Source: an uncultured Acetatifactor sp.
Lineage (GTDB): Bacteria > Bacillota > Clostridia > Lachnospirales > Lachnospiraceae
Direction: 5' to 3'
NCBI GenBank assembly: GCA_947625675.1
Contig: CANQPH010000013.1
Location: 1 to 63,847, forward strand
DNA length: 63,847 nucleotides
In this document: positions 16,596 through 24,338 of the stretch, piece by piece
Layout: each line of letters opens with the position of its first letter
Position numbering within the stretch: the stretch's first letter is position 1
Position numbers and translations under genes: made by a program
Notes under the pieces: model-generated
The model's input: the letters and a program-made list of their open reading frames with translations, nothing else
Told to the model about the DNA's origin: nothing
The model's database searches: none

Positions 16596-17104
16596 GCGCC
16601 GACTTTGAACAGGTGCTGGCCCGGGATGGAAAGCTCGTATATATTGGCGTGGGAACCAGCATGCTGCCCATGCTGCGTCAGCGCCGAGACCTTCTGATCA
16701 TCGAGCGGCCCCGAGGTGTGCTGCGAAAATATGACGTCCCGCTTTTTAAGCGGGGTCCGGGCAAATATGTGCTCCACCGGGTATTAAAGGTGCGCCGGGA
16801 CGGGTACGTCCTCTGCGGCGATCACCAATGGCGGAGGGAATACGGCGTCACCGACCAACAGATCATTGGCGTGCTGACCGCTTTTGTGCGGGATGGAAAA
16901 GAGATTTCGGTGACTGACCGGCGCTATCGGCTGTACGTACATTTGTGGTGCGATCTGTTCTGGCTGCGAGCCGCCATTCTGTGGTGCCTGGCCGCACCCG
17001 GCCGGATCAGGAGGAAGCTGAAAAGACAGCGCAAGAAAACGCCTGAACCAGGCGGGAACATTCTCCCGTCTGTGCAGGATACAAAATCAAAGCAGAGCAG
17101 CTGA
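16592..17104 (+). CDS. S24/S26-type signal-peptidase-like protein
   Basis: About 170 aa. It has the serine motif GVGTSMLPML and the downstream strand VLHRVLKV followed by LCGDHQWRR, as in S24/S26 peptidases. A His stands where type I signal peptidases have the catalytic Lys, recalling SipW/ER-type enzymes. A hydrophobic segment near residues 125-140 and a basic tail suggest membrane association. It could remove the precursor leader. The start is uncertain: TTG 16592 overlaps the PqqD stop (TTGA) and keeps the Ser motif well inside; GTG 16613 is an alternative. Confidence 0.7.
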   Translation: MSADFEQVLARDGKLVYIGVGTSMLPMLRQRRDLLIIERPRGVLRKYDVPLFKRGPGKYVLHRVLKVRRDGYVLCGDHQWRREYGVTDQQIIGVLTAFVRDGKEISVTDRRYRLYVHLWCDLFWLRAAILWCLAAPGRIRRKLKRQRKKTPEPGGNILPSVQDTKSKQSS

Positions 17105-17118
17105 AAGGAGGAAAAATC

Positions 17119-17211
17119 ATGAAGGAAAAATATGAAGCTCCTGTGGTGGAAATCATTGCGATTGACAAGGAGGATATCATTTTTGCCAGCGGCGGAAGCT
17201 GTGGCGAATAA
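17119..17211 (+). CDS. Putative RiPP precursor peptide (30 aa)
   Basis: Thirty codons with a near-perfect ribosome-binding site (AAAGGAGG, 7 nt before ATG). The N-terminal half reads MKEKYEAPVVEI, then an acidic IDKEDII segment, and the C-terminus is ASGGSCGE with a single Cys. Small peptides starting MKxYExPxxE and ending in a Gly/Ser/Cys core look like leader-core precursors of Clostridia. The position between the RRE/peptidase genes and two radical SAM/SPASM genes is that of a RiPP substrate. A stem-loop follows at once, as often seen after precursor genes. The modification cannot be deduced; a Cys- or Gly-centred crosslink in the last eight residues is the simplest guess. Confidence 0.75.
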   Translation: MKEKYEAPVVEIIAIDKEDIIFASGGSCGE

Positions 17212-17219
17212 TGACAATG

Positions 17220-17249
17220 TTTGCCCCTCCGCTCTGCGGCAGGGGCAAA
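17220..17249 (+). promoter_or_regulatory. Stem-loop after the precursor gene (attenuator/stabiliser)
   Basis: TTTGCCCCT pairs perfectly with AGGGGCAAA around a loop that itself can fold (CCGCTCTGCGG). No T run follows, so it is more likely an RNA-stabilising or partial-attenuation element that raises precursor mRNA above that of the enzymes. Confidence 0.6.
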
Positions 17250-17302
17250 ATCCTTCCTGACGGGAAATGCGAAATATAAAGTTTGGATAAGGAGGAAACG
17301 GC

Positions 17303-18661
17303 ATGCGGCAAATTGTCCCCCCGCTCGTTCTGATTCAGAAAATATTGGAACAGCTAAAACCGGAGGAGGGGGCTTCCTATCGGCCGACTACGCACTGCGT
17401 GCAGATCCAGCAGCCGGAGGGAGTTCTGCTGTATCATACACTGACGGGAGAGTTGCTCCTGTTGGAAGGGAAAGAAGCGGAGCAGTTTCAAAAGCTGTCC
17501 GGTTCCGTTCCTGCGGCACTGACAGGCTTGATCCTTTGTCGTTTTTTGGTGCCCCAGGAAACGAACGAGATGGCTCTGGCCGATTTGGTACGGGGTGTTG
17601 CCCAGCGATTTCCGGGAAAAGATAATTTTTTGACGAAGTATGTGATCTTCACGACTACGGCATGCAATGCCAAGTGTTTTTACTGTTTTGAGGCAGGCGC
17701 TGAAACAGTGACCATGACAGAGGAGACTGCCAGGGCGGCGGGAAAGTATATTGCGGAGCACTGCGGCGGGAAGCCGGTTCATATAGAGTGGTTTGGAGGC
17801 GAGCCGCTGATGAATCCCCGTGTCATAAATGTGATTACGGATTATTTGCGGCTCCAGGGAGTGGAATTCCATTCCCGAATCACGAGCAATGGGTATCTTT
17901 TTGATGCATCGACGGTGTTGCGGGCGAAAGAAGCTTGGAACGCAGAGCGGGTTCAAATCACTTTGGACGGTACGGAGGAGGTCTATAACCGGCGCAAGGC
18001 GTATGTTGACCCGGAGGGCAGCCCATTTCAGCGAGTGCTGGGGAACATCGGGCTGCTTCTGGATGCCGGTGTGCAGGTCACGGTCCGTTTGAATATGGAT
18101 GAGAATAACGAGCAAGATCTGTATTTGTTGGTGGATGAGCTGGCGGAGCGTTTTGCGGGGAGAACAGGTTTTGGAATTTATCTGCGTGTGTTGATGGAGA
18201 ACTTGGGCGTGGAACCTCCAAGCTATACGGAGGACGTGCGGTGCGCTCTGGCGGCTAAAGCCCGGGCATTGTGGGAGTATTTTGTCCGAAAGGGCATAGC
18301 TGAAAAGAGAACCTTGCGACAAAGGCCTACTTTCTATTCTTGTGGTGCAGACAATGTGAACGCTGCCACCATTACGCCGGAGGGTCGGCTGGGACGATGC
18401 GAGACCACGTGTGAAAGAGGAATCTGGGGGAGCGTTTTTTCCGATGAACGGGATGATGCGGTGCTCCGGCAGTGGCGGGAGCGTCGCACGCCAGAGGAAC
18501 TCTGCCGTGTTTGTGCTTTTTATCCGCAGTGCGTGCGGCTGAAAGAGTGTGTGGCCCGGTCGGAACATTGCTCTCCCGTTGAGCGGGAGGAACGGAGGCT
18601 CAGACTTCGCCAGGCCATTCTTGGAACCTATGAGGCTTGGAAAACCACCGATCGTGTCTGA
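17303..18661 (+). CDS. Radical SAM/SPASM peptide maturase 1
   Basis: A 452-aa protein with an N-terminal extension of about 110 residues, the radical SAM cluster motif CNAKCFYC (C121, C125, C128), FGGEPL, and a Cys-rich C-terminus (YSCGADN..., GRCETTC, CRVCAFYPQC, EHC) that fits a SPASM domain with auxiliary Fe-S clusters. Such enzymes install thioether, C-C or similar crosslinks on RiPP precursors. AAGGAGG precedes the ATG. It is a close paralogue of the next gene, with the block THCVQIQQPEG...LLYHTLTGEL shared almost unchanged. Whether the two act on different residues or as a pair is unknown. Confidence 0.85.
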   Translation: MRQIVPPLVLIQKILEQLKPEEGASYRPTTHCVQIQQPEGVLLYHTLTGELLLLEGKEAEQFQKLSGSVPAALTGLILCRFLVPQETNEMALADLVRGVAQRFPGKDNFLTKYVIFTTTACNAKCFYCFEAGAETVTMTEETARAAGKYIAEHCGGKPVHIEWFGGEPLMNPRVINVITDYLRLQGVEFHSRITSNGYLFDASTVLRAKEAWNAERVQITLDGTEEVYNRRKAYVDPEGSPFQRVLGNIGLLLDAGVQVTVRLNMDENNEQDLYLLVDELAERFAGRTGFGIYLRVLMENLGVEPPSYTEDVRCALAAKARALWEYFVRKGIAEKRTLRQRPTFYSCGADNVNAATITPEGRLGRCETTCERGIWGSVFSDERDDAVLRQWRERRTPEELCRVCAFYPQCVRLKECVARSEHCSPVEREERRLRLRQAILGTYEAWKTTDRV

Positions 18662-18692
18662 TTGAAGGTACGATATACGAGGAGGAATGAAC

Positions 18693-20066
18693 ATGCGGCA
18701 GATCGTTTCGCCGGTCGTCCTGGTACAAAAGATACTTGGGCAGCAGAAAACAGATGAGGGGACTTCGTACCGGCTGACTACGCACTGCGTGCAGATCCAG
18801 CAGCCGGAAGGGATCCTGCTGTATCATACTCTGACCGGGGAGCTGCTCATGCTGGAACGGGAAGAAGCGGAGCAGCTGCAAAAGCTGTCCGGCTCTGTCC
18901 CCGCAGCACTGACGGATCTGATCCCCCGACGGTTTTTGATACCTTGCGGGACGGACGAAATTTTCCTGGCGGATCAGACACACCGGATCGCCCGTCTTCT
19001 GGGACAAAAAAGCAAAGCCATTACGGAGTATCTGATTTTCACCACCACGGCATGCAATGCCCGGTGTTTTTACTGCTTTGAAGCAGGCATCCAGCGGGCG
19101 ACCATGTCGGAAGAAACCGCCCGGGCGGCGGGGGCATACATGGCGGAGCACTGCGGCAAAGACCCGGTTCGGCTGGTCTGGTTCGGGGGCGAGCCGCTGT
19201 TGAATGGAAAAGCCATCGATACCATTGCAGAGGTTCTGCGGCAGAGGGGCGTGGCGTTCCGTTCCCGGATGGACAGCAATGGCTATCTCTTCGATGAGGC
19301 CTTGACACGGCGGGCGAAGGACGACTGGGGCCTGGAACAAGTGCAGATCACTCTGGACGGCACGGAGGAGGTCTATAACCGGCGCAAGGCGTATGTCGCC
19401 CCCAAGGGCAGCCCCTATCAACTGGTGCTCAAAAATATTGGTCTTTTGCTGGATGCCGGTGTACAGGTGGTGGTACGCATGAACATGGACGAGGACAACG
19501 AGGGGGATCTCTATGCGCTGACGGATGCGCTGACGGAGCGTTTCGGCGGGAGACCCGGCTTCGGCATCACACTGCGCATCATTATAGAGGACAAGGGCAC
19601 GCAGCCCTACAGCTATACCGACGGGGAGCGGCGCTCCCTGGCGGAAAAGGTGCGCAATATGTGGGCGTATCTCGATCAAAAGGGCGTGGCGGTCAAGAGG
19701 ACATTGGATCAGGGTTTTGTGATTTATTCCTGCTGGGCGGACAAAGCGGACGCCGCTACGATCACGCCGGAAGGCGCCCTGGGACGGTGCGAGTCCCATA
19801 TCGATCAGGGGATCTGGGGCAGCGTATTTTCCGGAGAACGAGATGAGACGGTGCTTTGGCAGTGGCGGGAGCGCCGGGATCCAGAGGAGAGATGCCGGAC
19901 ATGTGCGCTCTATCCCCGGTGTGTCCGGCTGAAACAGTGCGTGATTCGTACAAAGCAGTGCTCGGCCATTGAGCGGGAGGAAATGCGGATCTGGCTGGAA
20001 CAGGCGATTTTGGGCACCTACAAGGAATGGAGGGCGGGCCGCAGGGCCCTGACGGAAACGGTATGA
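18693..20066 (+). CDS. Radical SAM/SPASM peptide maturase 2
   Basis: A 457-aa paralogue of the preceding maturase with the same architecture: cluster motif CNARCFYC (C121, C125, C128), WFGGEPL, and C-terminal SPASM cysteines (YSCWADK, GRCESH, CRTCALYPRC, QC). The ATG at 18693 is chosen (GGAGG at 7 nt); the ATG 6 nt upstream lies too close to the site. The pair arose by tandem duplication followed by clear divergence. Its stop overlaps the next start (ATGA). Confidence 0.85.
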   Translation: MRQIVSPVVLVQKILGQQKTDEGTSYRLTTHCVQIQQPEGILLYHTLTGELLMLEREEAEQLQKLSGSVPAALTDLIPRRFLIPCGTDEIFLADQTHRIARLLGQKSKAITEYLIFTTTACNARCFYCFEAGIQRATMSEETARAAGAYMAEHCGKDPVRLVWFGGEPLLNGKAIDTIAEVLRQRGVAFRSRMDSNGYLFDEALTRRAKDDWGLEQVQITLDGTEEVYNRRKAYVAPKGSPYQLVLKNIGLLLDAGVQVVVRMNMDEDNEGDLYALTDALTERFGGRPGFGITLRIIIEDKGTQPYSYTDGERRSLAEKVRNMWAYLDQKGVAVKRTLDQGFVIYSCWADKADAATITPEGALGRCESHIDQGIWGSVFSGERDETVLWQWRERRDPEERCRTCALYPRCVRLKQCVIRTKQCSAIEREEMRIWLEQAILGTYKEWRAGRRALTETV

Positions 20067-21234
20067 TTGCGGAAAATACGGGAAAAACCTTGTGCCGACT
20101 GCTTGCGGCATGGATCCATCACACCCCCTGGAAGGCGGAAGAAACCTTGGACTTTGAGACGCTTTTTCAGGTGGCGGGCAGGCATCTGCTGTCTGCCGCC
20201 GTATGTGCGGCGCTGGAACAGACCGGCTTGATGGAGGACTGTCCTCCTGAGACGGCGAAACGCTTCTGGGAGGCGAAGACGAAATCCGTCCGCAAGACGA
20301 TTCTTATGGATGCGGAGCGGGGAAACTCATCGCCGCTTTGGAAGAACGCAGCATCTGGTATGCGCCCTTAAAAGGCATTGTCATCAACACTGTCTATCCC
20401 CAGTATGGCACACGGCAATTTGCGGACAATGACATTCTTATTGATGCGGAGCGATGGAGCGATGTGCGGGATTTGATGAAGGGCTTCGGCTACAGTGCCA
20501 AGGCCGGTGCCGCAGGCAAGAACGTCCATGACTCCTACTATAAGCGGCCCGTTTACAACTTTGAGATGCACCAGAGTCTGTTCTTGGCGGATGGCGGGAG
20601 TAATTGCATGTCCGTCTGTGCCTCCTACTATGAGAACGTGCGGGAACGGCTGATCAAAGACGGGGATAACGGCTGCGGCTATCATTTCAGCGATGAGGAC
20701 TTTTATATTTATTTTCTCGCCCATGCTTATAAACATTATAGCGCAGGCGGCACGGGGCTGCGCACTCTGCTGGACGTGTATCTCTACCGCATGGCCAGAC
20801 CCGAAATGAACATGGCATATATAAGGGGAGAGCTGCAAAAACTGGGGCTGACGGAGTTTGAGACAGTTTGCCGTTCCCTGACGGGAAAGCTCTTCGGCCC
20901 CGCTCCCTGTCCGGCTCTGACGGAGGAGGAGCGGGACATGCTGGACTGGATGGAAAGTTCCGGTGTATACGGCACGGATTTCCATCGTGTCCGGTCGGGG
21001 CTGCGTAATTTTCAAAGCAATGGCGGAGCGGTGACGGCCTGGTCAAAGGTGAGATATCTGCTTTGGTACATCTTTCCCCCATGGGACTGGTATCAGTCTC
21101 ATGCGCCGTTTGCTTACCGCCACTGGTGGGCTGTGCCGTTTTTCTGGGGATATAGATTGTGCCGGGGAGTGTTCGTCAACGGAAAAAATAATTTTCGCAC
21201 GGCGGGTGCGATATGTTCATATCGAGAGAAATAG
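20063..21234 (+). pseudogene. Nucleotidyltransferase-like protein split by a -1 frameshift
   Basis: Two frames together read as a roughly 390-aa protein of the NTP_transf_5 (PF14907) type often found in RiPP clusters. The first starts at ATG 20063 (overlapping the maturase stop) and reaches DAERG. The second continues IAALEERSIWYAPLKGIV...RQFADNDILID, which has the ADNDILI metal-site pattern. The frames join by a -1 shift at G-GGA-AAC (20320-20326), which has the form of a canonical slippery heptamer (X-XXY-YYZ). A simple one-base deletion or sequencing error explains it equally well. If functional, it might nucleotidylate a peptide or other small substrate. Confidence 0.65.
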
Positions 21235-21255
21235 CGGACGAAAGGACATGGAAGC

Positions 21256-22974
21256 ATGATCAAGACGATCATTACCCTGATCGGACCGAAGCGCAGGAAT
21301 CAGATGTTGGCTCTGATTCCCGCAATGCTGCTGGCCTCCCTTCTGGAAATGGCCGGACTCACAATGGTGGTTTCCATTTGCGCTTCCCTTTTAGACAGTG
21401 CATGGCTGGGAGAAAATCCGGTTACACTCTGGCTGTGCGGCGTCCTGGGGATTCAATCCGAAGTATCTTTGGCGCGGGCGCTTCTTTTTGCGCTGATTAT
21501 GTTGTATGTATTCAAATTACCGTATCTGGCCTGGGAGAACTATGTTGCGGCGAAGTTTGCCCGTATCACGCGGCATGAGGTGTCCGTTCGGCTGTGCGGG
21601 CGCATTATCCGGAGTCCTTATACCTATTTTATACGGCATGGCACGTCGGAGCTGCAGAATCTGTTGGGACAGGATATGTTTCAGTTTTCCGCCGGGCTTG
21701 AAGCATGCATGCAGATCCTGATGGAATCCCTTGCCGTACTGGGAATGGGGATCTGCATGTTATTGATTGATCCGGTCATGACTCTGTTTTTGGTAACAGG
21801 GATTGCGTTTTTGACATTGCTGACCCGAGTGATACTCATTCGGCCGATACGGAACGCTTCCCGGCAACAGCGCGATGCGAACCGCAGATACTGGAAGTGG
21901 CTGCATCACATGGTCGATGGAATCAAGGACATTAAAACCGGACGTCACGAGTCCTTTTATGAATCCCGATTTGCCGAAGCCAGTGCGGAATACTTGCGAT
22001 CCGATTATTTGAGACAGTTCTGGGTTAAACTGCCGACCCTGTGCATGGAGAGCGTCATGGTGCTGACCGTGTTAATTTATCTTCTCTTTTTCGTGCAGTC
22101 TGGAAAAGATCTGATAGATTATCTCCCCAGCCTTTCCGCATTGGCGTGGACGGCGGTGCGCCTTTTACCGGCGTTTAGCCGAATCAATGCCGGATTGACG
22201 CAGATGGGCTATGCAAAGGCCTCCGTAGAGGCGATCCGGTCCGCAATGGAGGAAACATCGCCCAAAGAGAAGGAGCTGCCCATGCGGCTGACGGAAGCGA
22301 ACGGGAACGGGAGCATTGCGCTGGATCATGTGTCCTATGCTTACGAAGGCGAAGGGAAAACCGTGCTGTGGGACGTGGAGATGGAGATCCCCATGGGAAC
22401 GTCGGTCGGCATCATTGGTCCCTCCGGGGCAGGAAAAACCACGCTGCTGGATATTCTTCTGGGATTGCTTGCGCCGGATGAGGGAGAGGTCCTGATCGGC
22501 GGGATCCCCGGCAATAGATACTATGACGTTATGCTGGATAAAATCGCTTATGTGCCCCAGGTCACTTTTCTTTTGGACGATACCATCCGAAATAACGTGG
22601 CGATGGGGTTTGAAAGAGAGCAGATACGGGACGATCAGGTATGGGAGGCGCTGGAGAAGGCCGCACTTGCGGATAAGGTGCGGACCCTCCCCAGGGGGTT
22701 GGACACGCAGATTGGAGAACGGGGGATTCGGCTTTCCGGCGGAGAGAGGCAACGGCTGGGGCTCGCCCGGGCCATATATCGGGATCCGGTACTGATTGTT
22801 TTTGATGAGGCGACCTCGGCGCTGGATCTGAAGACGGAGACCCTTGTCATGGATTCCATCAATCGTTTGAAAGGGCAGAAAACGCTGGTTATCGTTTCCC
22901 ATCGTTTATCCGCCGTATCCGGCTGTGACCGTATCTATCGGGTGGAGGACGGAAAGGTGATAAGGGAAAGATAA
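21256..22974 (+). CDS. ABC exporter of the RiPP operon
   Basis: A 572-aa fused membrane/ATPase half-transporter with Walker A GPSGAGKTT (about residue 388), signature LSGGERQR (about 493) and Walker B LIVFDEATSALD (about 513). There is no N-terminal C39 peptidase domain, so leader removal must come from elsewhere, for example the S24/S26 protein. It starts 21 nt after the nucleotidyltransferase and is probably the last gene of the operon. It should export the mature peptide as a homodimer. Confidence 0.85.
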   Translation: MIKTIITLIGPKRRNQMLALIPAMLLASLLEMAGLTMVVSICASLLDSAWLGENPVTLWLCGVLGIQSEVSLARALLFALIMLYVFKLPYLAWENYVAAKFARITRHEVSVRLCGRIIRSPYTYFIRHGTSELQNLLGQDMFQFSAGLEACMQILMESLAVLGMGICMLLIDPVMTLFLVTGIAFLTLLTRVILIRPIRNASRQQRDANRRYWKWLHHMVDGIKDIKTGRHESFYESRFAEASAEYLRSDYLRQFWVKLPTLCMESVMVLTVLIYLLFFVQSGKDLIDYLPSLSALAWTAVRLLPAFSRINAGLTQMGYAKASVEAIRSAMEETSPKEKELPMRLTEANGNGSIALDHVSYAYEGEGKTVLWDVEMEIPMGTSVGIIGPSGAGKTTLLDILLGLLAPDEGEVLIGGIPGNRYYDVMLDKIAYVPQVTFLLDDTIRNNVAMGFEREQIRDDQVWEALEKAALADKVRTLPRGLDTQIGERGIRLSGGERQRLGLARAIYRDPVLIVFDEATSALDLKTETLVMDSINRLKGQKTLVIVSHRLSAVSGCDRIYRVEDGKVIRER

Positions 22975-23061
22975 CTTTGCACTGACTGCCGGTATATGGG
23001 TTGGGGGTCGGCTGATTTTATTGGTCTGTTGCGGCGGGCAGTAAAAGGTGGAGGCAGCGAT

Positions 23062-24027
23062 ATGGGCAAGGCATCCATGACTTGTCTGGAAACACAGAAT
23101 GGTCAGATAAGATATGAAAGGAAAAATAAGATCGGAATCGGAGTCCGTGTAGGGAGTCTTACGGTTATCTCGGCCACTGAATCGCGGCGGCAAGGTTATA
23201 CGGTCTGGCGCTGCCGCTGCGATTGCGGAGGGGAGATTCTGCTGGATACTCGGTATCTCCAACGGGCAACCGTTACGGACTGCGGCTGCGGCTCAAAGGT
23301 TCGGCCCGGACAGAGGGATTTGACGGGTCTGCGTTTTGGAAAACTGGTGTGCGTGGAACCGACAGATCAGAGAGGCCCAAGTGGAGGGGTCGTGTGGCGC
23401 TGTCACTGCGATTGTGGCAATGATTGTCTGGCGGTAAGCACGCAGCTCACCAGCGGCTATAAGAAAAGCTGCGGCTGCGGACGTAAGCCGTATGGTTCCC
23501 AGTCAACTTTAAAAAGAAAGCAGGGGAAAAACGGCGCATCCCATGGCCGAAACGTGGCAGGGGAATATGTAGGCTGTCGTTTTGGGAGGCTTGTGGTAAC
23601 CGCTTACGATGGAAAACACGATCGACAGCATTACTGGCGCTGTATATGTGACTGCGGCAAGGAAACGGTGGTCAGCCAGACGAACCTGCAGTCCGGTCAT
23701 ACGAGAAGCTGCGGCTGTCTCCGGCAAGAATCTTACCGCAACAATTTAAAGCTGATTGACGGAACAAGCGTAACGATGATAGAGAGCCGGAAGAAAAAGC
23801 CGATCAAATCCAATACAAGCGGATACAACGGTGTATATTGGAACCGGAAGAATGGAACGTGGTCCGCTCAGATTACTTTCAAGGGCAAGACATATTATCT
23901 GGGCACGTATCAAACCATTCAGGAGGCCGTCCAGGCCCGGAAGATCGGAGAAGAGATGTACGATGACTTCCTGGACTGGTATTACAAAGAATATGGGAAG
24001 GCGGATTCACATCATTTTCAGACGTGA
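23062..24027 (+). CDS. AP2-domain protein with three zinc-ribbon-like repeats
   Basis: A 321-aa protein with three repeats of the pattern WRC.CDCG...(20-22 aa)...C.CG (WRCRCDCG/DCGCG, WRCHCDCG/SCGCG, WRCICDCG/SCGCL), each likely binding one zinc. A C-terminal AP2-type DNA-binding domain follows (SGYNGVYWNRKNGTWSAQI, GTYQTIQEAVQARK). Related proteins are common near phage HNH genes and in Clostridia. GGAGG precedes the ATG at 23062. It may be a regulator or a homing-endonuclease relative without a visible nuclease. It sits immediately before tRNA-Leu(CAG). Confidence 0.75.
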   Translation: MGKASMTCLETQNGQIRYERKNKIGIGVRVGSLTVISATESRRQGYTVWRCRCDCGGEILLDTRYLQRATVTDCGCGSKVRPGQRDLTGLRFGKLVCVEPTDQRGPSGGVVWRCHCDCGNDCLAVSTQLTSGYKKSCGCGRKPYGSQSTLKRKQGKNGASHGRNVAGEYVGCRFGRLVVTAYDGKHDRQHYWRCICDCGKETVVSQTNLQSGHTRSCGCLRQESYRNNLKLIDGTSVTMIESRKKKPIKSNTSGYNGVYWNRKNGTWSAQITFKGKTYYLGTYQTIQEAVQARKIGEEMYDDFLDWYYKEYGKADSHHFQT

Positions 24028-24048
24028 AAAAATTTTTAAATTTTTCTC

Positions 24049-24077
24049 TTGACAACCCGGTACGGGTGTGGTAAAGT
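24049..24077 (+). promoter_or_regulatory. tRNA-Leu(CAG) promoter
   Basis: TTGACA, 17 nt, TAAAGT, 12 nt before the tRNA. Confidence 0.75.
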
Positions 24078-24089
24078 AATAGTTGTCTT

Positions 24090-24173
24090 GCAGAGATGGC
24101 GGAATTGGCAGACGCGCACGGTTCAGGTCCGTGTGGTAGCAATACCATGAGGGTTCAAGTCCCTTTCTCTGCA
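24090..24173 (+). tRNA. tRNA-Leu (anticodon CAG)
   Basis: An 84-nt class II tRNA: acceptor GCAGAGA/TCTCTGC, anticodon stem CACGG/CCGTG around TTCAGGT (CAG), long variable arm, T-loop GGTTCAAGTCC. CCA is not encoded. Confidence 0.92.
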
Positions 24174-24181
24174 CGAGCGAT

Positions 24182-24217
24182 GCGGAGCTGGAAAGTTTTC
24201 AGCTCCGCCTTTTTCTC
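24182..24217 (+). terminator. Terminator after tRNA-Leu(CAG)
   Basis: GCGGAGCTG...CAGCTCCGC stem with a short inner AAA/TTT pairing, followed by CTTTTTCTC. Confidence 0.85.
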
Positions 24218-24280
24218 GTTCTGCATTCCCCGATATTTGTAGATGAATTATGGGACTTTTTCTCCAAAAACAAAAGGATT

Positions 24281-24310
24281 TTGAAAGAAAACACAGAATA
24301 TTACTTTATA
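24281..24310 (+). promoter_or_regulatory. Probable promoter of the dGTPase-dnaG-rpoD operon
   Basis: TTGAAA, 18 nt, TTTATA, about 29 nt before the dGTPase start. Confidence 0.4.
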
Positions 24311-24338
24311 GAAACCTATAAGGACGGGATAAAACATT

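Noticed and set aside
15535..22974. Lasso peptide cluster
   Set aside because: The HprK-like, PqqD and nucleotidyltransferase genes suggest it, but there is no asparagine-synthetase-like cyclase or transglutaminase-like protease, and radical SAM/SPASM genes are present instead.
13604..24173. The two tRNA-Leu genes as attL/attR of an integrated island
   Set aside because: They share only the conserved T-arm and general leucine-tRNA features, have different anticodons and acceptor stems, and each has its own promoter and terminator. No direct repeat of a tRNA 3' end was seen.
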